A model generated the notes under the pieces. The model did no database searches. It was not told where the DNA came from and worked only from the letters and a program-made list of their open reading frames with translations. The translations under genes and the position numbers were made by a program. Positions 52,758 through 60,968 of a stretch of 64,000 nt of DNA are shown in pieces. Positions within the stretch are counted from its first letter, which is position 1, and the number at the start of each line of letters is the position of its first letter. Origin of the DNA: CAZAMB01 sp964501365. Its GTDB lineage: Bacteria; Planctomycetota; Phycisphaerae; UBA1845. The stretch lies in NCBI GenBank assembly GCA_964501365.1, contig CAZCST010000039.1, positions 248,001 to 312,000 on the forward strand, in the 5' to 3' direction.

Positions 52758-53330
52758 CTAAATCCCCGCTTCGTCGCGTAGTTTGATCAAATCCTGTTCG
52801 ACCCCAAGCGCCCTGGCTTGCTCGAACAAATACTTCCAATCCATTCGCGCACCTCGAATGCGGGCCACACCGAGCGCATCTCTCCATTGTTTGGTCGACT
52901 GAGAATCCTTTCGCCAATTCAACTTCATCAGGATGATGTCTTCGGGGGAGACAATTTCGAAGCCCGGGCCACCGACTTCAAAACTCACGGACTCCTTCCT
53001 CTGAAAAACGCTTTTGTGAAATTCATTCATCGTGACAACAGACAAATCGACTTTGAAAGTTGTCTCCATATCAATCAAATTGGCCATCCCGCTTTTTTGG
53101 GCAATGGCGATCAGCGAGTCGGGATTTCGATAGAACCGTTGCGGCAGCGAACCGGCGAGCGCCCTGGCTTGTGCTGGCGTCATGCGCACGATGATATCCA
53201 CATCCTGCGTCGTGATAGGCTCGCCATAAAGGCTGCTGGCCACGGAGCCGGTGATGGCATACTCAATACCTGCTTGGTCAAGCGCACTGGTCACCAGGCG
53301 AATCACTTCATGGATTTCATTGGCGGCCAT
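52758..53330 (-). CDS. Nucleotidyltransferase-fold protein (DUF/AbiEii-like)
   Basis: 190 residues. The nucleotidyltransferase core is YAITGSVASSLYGEPITTQDVDIIVRM: a GS motif followed by the D-x-D pair (DVDII). A third acidic position may be in FKVDLSVV. PEDIILMKLNWRKDSQS and WRDALGVARIRG follow, as in small NTases such as those of toxin-antitoxin or abortive-infection pairs. The start overlaps the 77-residue gene by 14 bases. Activity and target are unknown. Confidence 0.8.
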   Translation of the reverse strand: MAANEIHEVIRLVTSALDQAGIEYAITGSVASSLYGEPITTQDVDIIVRMTPAQARALAGSLPQRFYRNPDSLIAIAQKSGMANLIDMETTFKVDLSVVTMNEFHKSVFQRKESVSFEVGGPGFEIVSPEDIILMKLNWRKDSQSTKQWRDALGVARIRGARMDWKYLFEQARALGVEQDLIKLRDEAGI

Positions 53331-53550
53331 TGTGTGTGTCCTTGTTCTGGGTCAATGATTTGGCGCGCAGGATCATTGCCGTTGTTTCAAACATGAGCTC
53401 CAGATTACGTAAGGGACCACGCGCCTGCGCCAAATGGTACTGCAGCCGCCGATCTCGCTCTTGCGGAGTCAGATTGCGAACCGCTTGATTCAATATCGCA
53501 GTCAACTGAGCCGCTCGTTCATGCGTCATCGTGTTGATTGTTGGCTTCAT
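53317..53550 (-). CDS. Small helical protein of the UvrA-splitting cassette
   Basis: 77 residues. The start overlaps the short UvrA stop as ATGA and its end overlaps the nucleotidyltransferase start, so translation is coupled on both sides. The product is charged and helical (AAQLTAILNQAVRNLTPQERDRRLQYHLAQARG), with LRNLELMFETTAMILRAKS at the end. It could be the partner of the nucleotidyltransferase in a two-gene module. No family recognised. Confidence 0.65.
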   Translation of the reverse strand: MKPTINTMTHERAAQLTAILNQAVRNLTPQERDRRLQYHLAQARGPLRNLELMFETTAMILRAKSLTQNKDTHNGRQ

Positions 53551-55547
53551 GATTGCTTTCCGATTTTGCTTTTTCGTGCCCTTCGTGCCTTCGTGGTTGA
53601 GTTCATCTTCAGAACCGGCCGACGCTGTTTCGGAATCTCAATAGCATCATCGCCGCGAAGGAATTGCCCCGTAACCGACCGCTTTGCCGAAACCACTTTT
53701 TCGTAATCCCCCTCGGCCACGACTTCCCCGCCGCGCACGCCCGGGCCGGGGCCGAAGTCCACGATGTGGTCGGCCGTCCGCATGGTCTGCTCATCATGCT
53801 CCACGACGATGACCGTATTGCCCATGTCGCGCAGGCGACAGAGCGAATCGAGCAGCCGCTCGTTGTCGCGTGGGTGCAGCCCGATGCTGGGCTCATCAAG
53901 CACATAGAGCACGCCCACCAACCCGGCCCCGATCTGGCTGGCGAGGCGAATGCGCTGCGATTCACCTCCGGAAAGCGTGGGAGCCTGGCGATCCAGTGCG
54001 AGATATTCCAACCCTACGTCGCACAGAAAGCCAAGCCGGGCACGGACTTCCTTGATCGCGTCGCGGGCGATCATCTGCTGCGTGGGCAACAGCTCCAACG
54101 AGTCGAAAAAGCGGAATGCGTCCTGAATCGATAGCGCGGACAGTTCACAGATTGATTTGCCGCCAAGGCGCACCGCCAAAGCCTGTACGTTGAGGCGCGC
54201 GCCCCTGCACTCCGGGCAGACGGCCTTGCGCATGAATTTTTCGTAGTAGTCGCGGACGAAACCCGATTTGGCCCGCTTGTGTTTTTCGCGAAGGTCCGAC
54301 AACACTCCCGCAAACTTGTCGCCGTGTCGCCAGACGCCGCCGGACCAGCGCCACTCAAAGGTGACGTGCTGATCGCCCAGCCCGTAGAGCAATGCTTCTC
54401 GCGCCTTTTTGGGCAGTTTTTCCCAGGGTGATTCAAGATCAAATCCGACCCGGGCAGCCACACCACGATAGATGTGCCGCTTCCATTTCCCCATGCGCCC
54501 CCAGAAGCGCATCGGCTCCACCGCATATTTCAGAAACGACTTTTTCGGATCGGGCACGATCAAATCGGGGTCGAAGTCGAACGTCTCGCCCATGCCATCG
54601 CACGTCGCACACATCCCCTGCGGCGAGTTGAAGCTGAAAAGCTGCGGCGAGGGCGGCTCGAAGCTCAGCCCGCAATCCGCACACGCGAAGTGCGCCGACA
54701 GCAACAAATCCGAGTGGTTTGTCGATTGTCGATCGTCGATTTCCGATTGGTTTTCTTCCACTCCTTTCTTTGAACTTTGAATTTTGGGCTTTGATCTTTC
54801 ATGTTGTCCGCTCCCTGACGGACGCGGCTCCGCTTGATGCACGATCAAAGCTCCGTCGCCGAGCTTGAGCGCCGCCTCAACGGCCTCTGCCAGACGCGGT
54901 CGCACCGATGCGTTGATCGTCAGACGATCGATCACAATTTCGATGTGATGGCGAATATTCTTCGCGAGCGCAGGCACCTGACTTAGCTCGTGAATCGTGC
55001 CATCCACCCTGGCTCGCGCGTATCCCTTGCGATGCATGTCGTCGAACAAATCGCGGTATTCGCCCTTTTGTCCGCGAATCGCGGGGGCCAGCAAAACAAA
55101 CTTCGTCCCCTCGGGCAGCGCCATGATTCGCGCGACGATTTGCTCCCTGGTTTGGGCCTGAACCAGCTTGTTGCACTTCGGGCAATATTGCTGTCCCACT
55201 CGCGCAAAAAGCACGCGCAAATAATCCTGAATCTGGGTGATGGTTCCCACGGTGCTGCGAGGGTTCCAGCCGGTCGATTTTTGCTGGATCGAAACTGAGG
55301 GACTCAGGCCGCCGATGTGATCGACGTCCGGCTTGGCAAGCTGACCGAGAAACTGCCGCGCATACGAACTCAGTGATTCGAGGTATCGCCGCTGCCCTTC
55401 GGCGAACAACGTGTCAAACGCGAAACTGCTCTTCCCGCTCCCCGAAACGCCGGTGAAGCAAATCAACCTGCCATGCGGGAGGGTAAGCGAAACATTTTTG
55501 AGATTATGCTCGCGGGCCCCTTTGACGGTAATGTGTGAAGTATCCAT
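53547..55547 (-). CDS. uvrA: UvrA, short part: ABC-I module only
   Basis: 666 residues from ATG 55547 (MDTSHITVKG); the frame is open to 55592 through a repeat tract. It contains Walker A GVSGSGKSS, ESLSSYARQFLGQ, the UvrB-binding region with STVGTITQIQDYLRVLFAR, zinc-type CPKC, CADCG and CATCDGMG, CPECRGARLN, the signature LSGGESQRIRL, and Walker B VLYVLDEPSIGLHPRDNE. It ends soon after the first ABC-I, where a normal UvrA would continue into ABC-II, and the tail is basic (KARRARKSKIGKQS). The ABC-II that would complete it is the start of the long UvrA gene, 1.2 kb downstream beyond the cassette. Confidence 0.9.
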   Translation of the reverse strand: MDTSHITVKGAREHNLKNVSLTLPHGRLICFTGVSGSGKSSFAFDTLFAEGQRRYLESLSSYARQFLGQLAKPDVDHIGGLSPSVSIQQKSTGWNPRSTVGTITQIQDYLRVLFARVGQQYCPKCNKLVQAQTREQIVARIMALPEGTKFVLLAPAIRGQKGEYRDLFDDMHRKGYARARVDGTIHELSQVPALAKNIRHHIEIVIDRLTINASVRPRLAEAVEAALKLGDGALIVHQAEPRPSGSGQHERSKPKIQSSKKGVEENQSEIDDRQSTNHSDLLLSAHFACADCGLSFEPPSPQLFSFNSPQGMCATCDGMGETFDFDPDLIVPDPKKSFLKYAVEPMRFWGRMGKWKRHIYRGVAARVGFDLESPWEKLPKKAREALLYGLGDQHVTFEWRWSGGVWRHGDKFAGVLSDLREKHKRAKSGFVRDYYEKFMRKAVCPECRGARLNVQALAVRLGGKSICELSALSIQDAFRFFDSLELLPTQQMIARDAIKEVRARLGFLCDVGLEYLALDRQAPTLSGGESQRIRLASQIGAGLVGVLYVLDEPSIGLHPRDNERLLDSLCRLRDMGNTVIVVEHDEQTMRTADHIVDFGPGPGVRGGEVVAEGDYEKVVSAKRSVTGQFLRGDDAIEIPKQRRPVLKMNSTTKARRARKSKIGKQS
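54721..54801. repeat. GATTGTC and GAACTTTGAA repeats inside short UvrA
   Basis: 54721-54750 contains GTCGATT copies and 54768-54801 contains TTTGAACTTTGAATTTTGGG-type copies, translated as KIQSSKKGVEENQSEIDDRQ just before the zinc-binding CADCG segment. It is the same position in the module as the repeats in the long UvrA. Confidence 0.6.
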
Positions 55548-55568
55548 GATGCGAGCGTTCTTCCAATC

Positions 55569-55600
55569 CATTCCGCATTCCGCATTCGCCATTTCGCATC
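55569..55600. repeat. GGAATGC repeat at the upstream end of short UvrA
   Basis: Copies of ATTCCGC read on the plus strand between the short UvrA start and the preceding lipoprotein stop. Same family as 49929-49961. It would encode ANAECGM if the longer UvrA frame were used, which is one reason for choosing the later start. Confidence 0.55.
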
Positions 55601-56231
55601 AGGATCCGCCTGTGGTTGGGGACGTCGGCATTTTTGCATTGGCCAGCGTCCGCTTCGGCTCAAACCCGAAGTGCGTGACGCGCCACAACCCGCCGTCTTT
55701 CGAAAGCCAGACAAGCATGACCACACTGGCCGCCGGATCACCGCTGGGATCGGCCACCTCCAACGCAAGTTCGGTTTCCCCCACATCGTCGCTTGTTGAC
55801 TTGCCCGCGCCGCGATTCTTGAATCTCGCGATCGCCTTTTCGGACTCCACCTCGAAATCACCTGCGTACTGAGCGACCGTCGGCGCCCAATGAGTTACGA
55901 CATGATAAACGTATTCGTCGCGCGGCAGGCTCGAACGGTTTCGGCTTGCGATGACATCGGCAGCGCAAACATCGAATTGAACGTCTGTCGCGGCATCCCT
56001 TTCTCCCTGCGTTTTGGCAAGAATGTCCTCGCGAATCGCCCGAAGTGCGACAAACGAAACCTGCTCAGGAGTGGCGGATGCGTCCAAAGTGACGCCATAA
56101 TGGGTTACGGCGGCCACCTGAACATGGCGGATTTTCTTGCCGGCCAGTCGCACGTCCCGACCGCATCCGCACCAGATTGCAATGCATGGAATCGCCAGAA
56201 GGGTGATTGCCGCAACTCGAAGGTATCTCAT
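55599..56231 (-). CDS. Lipoprotein of unknown function
   Basis: 210 residues from ATG 56231, chosen because a lipoprotein signal follows directly (YLRVAAITLLAIPCIAIWCGC). The upstream frame to 56405 has no homology and would cross the HIT gene start. The mature part is mixed alpha/beta (VAAVTHYGVTLDASATPEQVSF, LALEVADPSGDPAASVVMLVWLSKDGGLWRVTHFGF). It may head the minus-strand UvrA transcript, 52 bases upstream of the short UvrA gene. Confidence 0.72.
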   Translation of the reverse strand: MRYLRVAAITLLAIPCIAIWCGCGRDVRLAGKKIRHVQVAAVTHYGVTLDASATPEQVSFVALRAIREDILAKTQGERDAATDVQFDVCAADVIASRNRSSLPRDEYVYHVVTHWAPTVAQYAGDFEVESEKAIARFKNRGAGKSTSDDVGETELALEVADPSGDPAASVVMLVWLSKDGGLWRVTHFGFEPKRTLANAKMPTSPTTGGS

Positions 56232-56328
56232 GCGGGAAGTGTAGTCCGCGAGCCGGTGAATTGCCAGCCGCAAGGCCATCTTGTTAGGGAAATGTCTTAC
56301 CGCTAAAATCGGCTGGAGCGATACGCCG

Positions 56329-56856
56329 ATGGCTGAATTCAATACCAACCTCTGGGCGCCATGGCGGATGGAGTACATTCGCTCCTTCCGCGATGAGGAT
56401 TGCAAGAAGTCCGGCTGCTTCCTTTGTGACTATTGGGGCTCTCCGGGGGACGACGCGAAAAACCACGTCGTATGGCGGACTGCGACCACTTTCGTCGTGA
56501 TGAACCGCTTCCCCTACACAAACGGCCATCTGCTCGTGGCCGCCGGGTCGCATAAGGCCGGCTTCGACGAACTTACTGACGAGGAAATCTGTGCAATCGG
56601 TCGTACCATTCGCGACGGCGTGACTCTGCTGAAATCCGCGATCGATCCGCAAGGCTTTAACATTGGGTACAACCTGGGGCATTGTGCGGGCGCCGGCCTT
56701 CCGGGCCACCTTCACGCGCATATCGTCCCACGATGGACCGGAGACACGAACTTCATGGCCGTGCTGGACAACGTCCGAATGATTCCCGACGCACTCCTGA
56801 CGCTCTGGGATCAATTACACACCAAAGCGAAAGAAATTGGACTTGGCGGGAACTGA
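56329..56856 (+). CDS. HIT-family hydrolase
   Basis: 175 residues from ATG 56329. The histidine triad is GHLHAHIVPRW (~127), with the second-helix region DEEICAIGRTIRDGVTLLK and the N-terminal NLWAPWRMEYIRS and CFLCDYW segments typical of the Ap4A-phosphorylase-like or adenylyltransferase-like HIT subgroup. It probably cleaves nucleotide phosphoanhydrides or phosphoramidates. Its stop TGA overlaps the dGTPase ATG by one base, so two nucleotide-metabolism enzymes are coupled. Confidence 0.9.
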   Translation: MAEFNTNLWAPWRMEYIRSFRDEDCKKSGCFLCDYWGSPGDDAKNHVVWRTATTFVVMNRFPYTNGHLLVAAGSHKAGFDELTDEEICAIGRTIRDGVTLLKSAIDPQGFNIGYNLGHCAGAGLPGHLHAHIVPRWTGDTNFMAVLDNVRMIPDALLTLWDQLHTKAKEIGLGGN

Positions 56857-57926
56857 TGGCGCGCGTCCCCGGCAACGCTGCGTTGGGACCCTACGACTCA
56901 TCCCGACGATTCGCTGAACCGCCCGATCCCCTTTATGAGCCCTTTGAGCTGGACCGGCACAGAATTATCCATTGCACGGCCTTCCGGCGGCTGGGCGAAA
57001 AAACTCAGGTTTTCAGCCCCATAAAGCACGACCATTTTCGTAATCGGCTTACCCACACATTGGAAGTCGCGCAGATCGCCCGGTGCCTTGCCCGCAACTG
57101 CGGCGGCAACCCGGATTTGAGTGAGGCCATTTCGCTGGCTCACGATTTGGGTCACCCACCTTTCAGCCACGCGGGCGAAACGGCGCTCAACGATTTGATG
57201 GCGGGGCGTGGCGGCTTCAACCACAACGCCCACTCCATTCGCGTTGTGGAATACCTCGAACACCCCTACCCCGCCTTTCGCGGCCTGAACCTGACCGCCG
57301 CAACGCTGAACGGGTTGCGAGCGCACGAAACCCGTTACGACAAGCCCGCATCGCAAGAACCGTCGGTCGCCTCCGTAGAGGCTCACGTCGCGTCCATCGC
57401 GGATCGAATTGCCTACGATCTGCACGATCTCGAGGACGCGATCGGTGCGGAACTGATTACGGAAGGCCGGTTGTCGCAAATCGCAATTTGGCGCGAGGCA
57501 ATGGAACAGGCCACAAGCGGAGGCAAGTACCACAACGTGAACGCCGTCCGCCGCCCCGTGCTCGATACCATCCTAAACCGACTGCTCACCAGTGTGATTC
57601 AATCCGAATCCGAAGCGCGAACGGCGGGCGGTTCGTCGCTTCGATTATCAAGCTCCTGCGAAACTGCACTCGGTGAGCTGGAAGCATTGCTCATCGACCG
57701 CGTTTACCATCATCCCGAAGTCGCCCGAGCCGACGCAGAGAGCCGGCAAATCATCCACGATCTCTTCTCGGCTTACATGCGCAATCCCGAACTGATGCCG
57801 TCGCGTTTCGCTGAGCGCATCGCCGAGCAAGGCCCCCACCGCGTCGTCTGCGACTATATCGCGGGCATGACCGACTCTTATTGCCGCGGCCAACATGGGA
57901 AACTCTGTTCGCGTTTGACGCTGTAA
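56856..57926 (+). CDS. dgt: Deoxyguanosinetriphosphate triphosphohydrolase-like HD protein
   Basis: 356 residues from the ATG overlapping the HIT stop. HD-domain motifs: FRRLGEKTQVFSP, NRLTHTLEVAQIARCLAR, the HD pair in LAHDLGHPPFSHAGE (~95) and a distal Asp in ADRIAYDLHDLEDA. This is the dGTPase type 2 (dNTP triphosphohydrolase) family, which removes triphosphate from dNTPs. It is shorter than E. coli Dgt, matching the shorter subgroup. Confidence 0.9.
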   Translation: MARVPGNAALGPYDSSRRFAEPPDPLYEPFELDRHRIIHCTAFRRLGEKTQVFSPIKHDHFRNRLTHTLEVAQIARCLARNCGGNPDLSEAISLAHDLGHPPFSHAGETALNDLMAGRGGFNHNAHSIRVVEYLEHPYPAFRGLNLTAATLNGLRAHETRYDKPASQEPSVASVEAHVASIADRIAYDLHDLEDAIGAELITEGRLSQIAIWREAMEQATSGGKYHNVNAVRRPVLDTILNRLLTSVIQSESEARTAGGSSLRLSSSCETALGELEALLIDRVYHHPEVARADAESRQIIHDLFSAYMRNPELMPSRFAERIAEQGPHRVVCDYIAGMTDSYCRGQHGKLCSRLTL

Positions 57927-58022
57927 TCGAGGAGTCCTGGAATTCTTCGCAATAATGAATTATCAGCGATAATACAGGGCCGACCGCTTGAATTGAGGCC
58001 AATCCTCCGCGAAGATGAATTA

Positions 58023-58640
58023 ATGCTCACCATGGAATCCGTCATCATCGAACCACCTGCCGAAGCCGAAATTGTCGATCCGCCGTCGTGGTTCGAGTCC
58101 CCCGGGCCGTTTGAGTTGGAAATCGGCTGTGGCAAGGGCGGATTTCTGCTCGCGCGGGCGAAGGCACGGCCTGATGTTCGGCTGCTCGGCATCGAGTGGG
58201 CCAACAAGTTCTTCAAATTTGCGGCCGACCGCATGGCCCGCTGGCAACTCGCCAATGTGCGTGTCATGCGCACCGATGCCAAACCGTTTGTGATGCATCA
58301 GCTTCCAGCCGCAAGCGTCTCAGCATTGCATCTGTATCATCCCGATCCCTGGCCCAAGAAGCGGCATCACAAACGCCGGCTCGTGCAGGACGACTTCGCC
58401 GACGCCGTGGCCCGCGTCCTCGTGCCCGAGGGGCGCTGGCTCATCCAAACAGACCATGCCGAATATTTCGAGCACATCCGCCACGTGCTGTCGCATCACT
58501 CCGCATTCATGGAAGTCGCCTGGGAAGATGTGGAGGTCGAAACCGCTGACGACTTCGCCGGAACCAATTTCGAAATCAAATATGCGAAAGAAGGCCGGGC
58601 TATCTACCGCGCCGCATATCTGCTCGTCTCGAAAACCTAG
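58023..58640 (+). CDS. trmB: tRNA (guanine-N7-)-methyltransferase
   Basis: 205 residues from ATG 58023; ATG 58032 or a TTG at 57993 are alternatives. SAM-binding motif LEIGCGKGGFL, then LGIEWANKFFKFAADR, and the TrmB hallmark YHPDPWPKKRHHKRRLV. It methylates G46 in the tRNA variable loop. A repeat tract and 48 bases separate it from the carbamoyltransferase. Confidence 0.94.
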   Translation: MLTMESVIIEPPAEAEIVDPPSWFESPGPFELEIGCGKGGFLLARAKARPDVRLLGIEWANKFFKFAADRMARWQLANVRVMRTDAKPFVMHQLPAASVSALHLYHPDPWPKKRHHKRRLVQDDFADAVARVLVPEGRWLIQTDHAEYFEHIRHVLSHHSAFMEVAWEDVEVETADDFAGTNFEIKYAKEGRAIYRAAYLLVSKT

Positions 58641-58652
58641 CAAACTGCCTCT

Positions 58653-58680
58653 TTTTGAACTTTGAACTTTACACTTTAAG
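58653..58680. repeat. GAACTTT tandem repeat in spacer
   Basis: TTTTTGAACTTTGAACTTTA followed by CACTTTAA fills most of the 48-base trmB-carbamoyltransferase spacer. Same family as the tracts in both UvrA genes and before the dioxygenase. Confidence 0.6.
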
Positions 58681-58688
58681 CTTGTCGA

Positions 58689-60473
58689 ATGATCGTTCTT
58701 GGCATCTCCTGTTATTTTCACGATTCCGGCGCAGCCCTGGTCCGCGACGGGCAATTGATCGCTGCCGCAGAAGAAGAGAGATTCACCCGCAAGAAGCACG
58801 ACCACGATTTTCCCCAGCGGGCCGTCGAGTACTGCCTGCAAGCCGCGGGCATCACCATCGACCAGGTGGACCACATCGGTTTTTATGAGAAGCCGTTTGT
58901 CAAATTCGACCGCATTCTCGAAACGATTCTCGCAAGCTGGCCGGCGACATATCGACAATGGCTTGCGGCCATCCCACTCTGGCTGGGCCACCGACTCCGC
59001 ATCGGCAGCGAAATCCAAAAGAAACTCGGCACCGACAAGGAAATTCTCTACTGTCAGCACCATCTTTCGCATGCGGCCAGCGCGTTCCTCGTTTCGCCCT
59101 TTGAGGAATCGGCCATCATCACTGCCGACGGCGTGGGCGAGTGGAGCACGACAGCCTGGGGCGTCGGACGCGGAACGCAGATCGAACTTACGAAAGAGCT
59201 TCGGTTTCCGCATTCCGTGGGCCTGCTCTTCAGCGCGATCACGGCGTACCTTGGCTTTCGGGTTAATGACGCCGAATGGAAGGTCATGGGTCTGGCCCCG
59301 TACGGCCAGCCAAAATACATGGACAAGTTCCGCGAGGTCGTGGACATCAAGGATGACGGCAGCATCCGCTTCAACATGAAATACTTCGCCCACGATCGCT
59401 CGACCGAGCGGACCATCAGCCACGAATGGGAGAAGCTGTTCGGCCAGCCGCAAAACGCCCCCGAAGCGCCGCTCACCGAATTCCATCGAGACATCGCCCG
59501 CAGCGGGCAGGGAATCGTTGAGGAAATCATGGTGAAGGTGGCCGCGCACGTGCATCGCGAGACGGGCTTGAAGAACCTCTGTCTCGCTGGAGGCGTTGCG
59601 CTCAACTGCGTGGCCAACTGGCGAATCTTGCAGGAAACCGGTTTCGAGAACATTTTCATTCAGCCGGCGGCGGGCGATTCGGGCGGGGCGCTGGGAACGG
59701 CGTTTTACATCTACAACACCGTGCTTGGCCGGCCACGCGAATTTGAAATGCATCACGCGCTCTGGGGGCCGGAGTTCAGCAACGCCCAGATCAAAGCAGT
59801 GCTCGACGCGGCGGAGGCCAATTACGAAACCGCAGAGTGCGAAGAGCACCTTCTGGAATCCACCGCCCGCATGATCGCCGACGGCAAAGTCGTCGCATGG
59901 TTCCAAGGCCGCCTGGAATTCGGCCCGCGAGCGCTCGGCGCCCGCTCACTTCTGGCTGACGCCCGCGACAACAACATGAAGGACACCATCAACGCCAAGG
60001 TGAAATTCCGCGAAGCCTTCCGCCCCTTCGCGCCGGCGGTGCTCCGAGAACACGCCCACGAATACTTTGAAATGCCGAAGGACATGGACATGCCGTTCAT
60101 GCTTCTGGTGCCCAAGGTGCGGCCCGAAAAACGGGCGGTCATTCCAGCGGTCACGCACGAGGACGGAACTGGCCGGGTGCAGACCGTCACCGAGCAGCAC
60201 AATGGCCGGTACTACCGCCTGATCCGCGCGTTCCACCGGCTGACCGGCGTGCCCGTGGTGATCAATACTTCGTTCAACGTGCGCGGCGAGCCGATTGTCT
60301 GCACGCCGCAGGACGCCTGGCACACCTTCGTGAATACCGGCATCGACACACTGGTCATCGGCGACTACATCGTGACGCACAAGCCGTCGCGCGTGGACTA
60401 CGAGGCCGGAATGAAACGCAGCGTTGCACTCGAAGCCGGCCTCCGCACAGCCGATCGGGTGACGGTTCGGTAG
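58689..60473 (+). CDS. NodU/CmcH-family O-carbamoyltransferase
   Basis: 594 residues, full length. The N-terminal kinase-like domain begins MIVLGISCYFHDSGAAL and has EEERFTRKKHDHDFP, HHLSHAASAF (~123, His residues for carbamoyl-adenylate chemistry) and TADGVGEWST. The C-terminal YrdC-like domain has WFQGRLEFGPRALGARSLLADAR and NTSFNVRGEPIV. The family moves a carbamoyl group from carbamoyl phosphate to a hydroxyl of a sugar, antibiotic or surface glycan. A DUF5989-like gene typical of these loci starts at the end of the window, but the RCC1 and hicBA genes lie between. Confidence 0.94.
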   Translation: MIVLGISCYFHDSGAALVRDGQLIAAAEEERFTRKKHDHDFPQRAVEYCLQAAGITIDQVDHIGFYEKPFVKFDRILETILASWPATYRQWLAAIPLWLGHRLRIGSEIQKKLGTDKEILYCQHHLSHAASAFLVSPFEESAIITADGVGEWSTTAWGVGRGTQIELTKELRFPHSVGLLFSAITAYLGFRVNDAEWKVMGLAPYGQPKYMDKFREVVDIKDDGSIRFNMKYFAHDRSTERTISHEWEKLFGQPQNAPEAPLTEFHRDIARSGQGIVEEIMVKVAAHVHRETGLKNLCLAGGVALNCVANWRILQETGFENIFIQPAAGDSGGALGTAFYIYNTVLGRPREFEMHHALWGPEFSNAQIKAVLDAAEANYETAECEEHLLESTARMIADGKVVAWFQGRLEFGPRALGARSLLADARDNNMKDTINAKVKFREAFRPFAPAVLREHAHEYFEMPKDMDMPFMLLVPKVRPEKRAVIPAVTHEDGTGRVQTVTEQHNGRYYRLIRAFHRLTGVPVVINTSFNVRGEPIVCTPQDAWHTFVNTGIDTLVIGDYIVTHKPSRVDYEAGMKRSVALEAGLRTADRVTVR

Positions 60474-60515
60474 TTGCGAAGCAACAAGGCAGCAAGGCAG
60501 CAAGGCAGCAGACAG

Positions 60516-60600
60516 AAACGCCGAAACGCAGAAAGCAGAAACGCCGAAACAGGCACGGAGGCACGAAGAGGAAAACGCGGAAAGACCGAAACGGAGCCGC
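60516..60600. repeat. GAAACGCCGAAAC tandem repeat
   Basis: Imperfect 8-13-base copies built around AAACGCCGAAACGC and CAGAAA. A second tract of the same family is at 60713-60751. Copies are too irregular and lack spacers of uniform length, so this is not a CRISPR array. Confidence 0.6.
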
Positions 60601-60636
60601 GACCGTGAGGAAGCGGTCGAAGCGTCAAGCGGGGCT

Positions 60637-60949
60637 TGAAGATGGGTTCGAGTTGTCATTTTCTTTTCTCCGCACTGTGGTGTGGTCGAGGCGGCACACA
60701 ATAGGTTGTAATCGCGAAACGCCGAAACGTGGAAAGCCGAAACGCCGAAACCGGATGGGGGTGTGGCGATGTATTGGATCATACCAAACCTCTCGGGCAC
60801 GACTTCGGCGCGCGGAGCTCTCCCGCGCTATCGACCAATAGAACATGCGGGGCGCGCGCAGATTCTTAGGAAATGCCAAAAACAGATGTGTGAATTACAG
60901 GCCAGGGAAAATCATGGCCCCAAGTTGCGATAAGGCTGCAACATGGGCC
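60637..60949 (+). repeat. Composite intergenic element, copy 4
   Basis: GAAGATGGGTTCGAGTTGTC at 60638-60657 (block 1), AATAGAACATGCGGGGCGCG then CGCAGATTCTTAGG at 60837-60870 (block 2), and AAAATCATGGCCCCAAGTTG to CAACATGGGCC at 60908-60949 (block 3), where GGCCC...GTTGC pairs with GCAAC...GGGCC around a short loop. Here it lies between two converging genes, so it is not simply the promoter of an adjacent coding gene. Confidence 0.6.
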
Positions 60950-60968
60950 GCCCGCCCACTAGAACGCC

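Larger units (their letters stand above)
60474..60968. other. Repeat-rich spacer between convergent genes
   Basis: 495 bases without a gene. It starts with GGCAGCAA copies (60476-60515), continues with AACGCCGAAACG-type copies (60516-60600 and again 60713-60751), and holds copy 4 of the composite element. I see no coding frame. Confidence 0.6.

Noticed and set aside
58320..59906. 528-codon minus-strand frame opposite the carbamoyltransferase
   Set aside because: The plus strand carries a full conserved enzyme across the same bases; the antisense product has no recognisable motif.
60476..60600. Possible CRISPR array
   Set aside because: Repeat units are 7-13 bases, imperfect and without uniform spacers; no cas genes are present.
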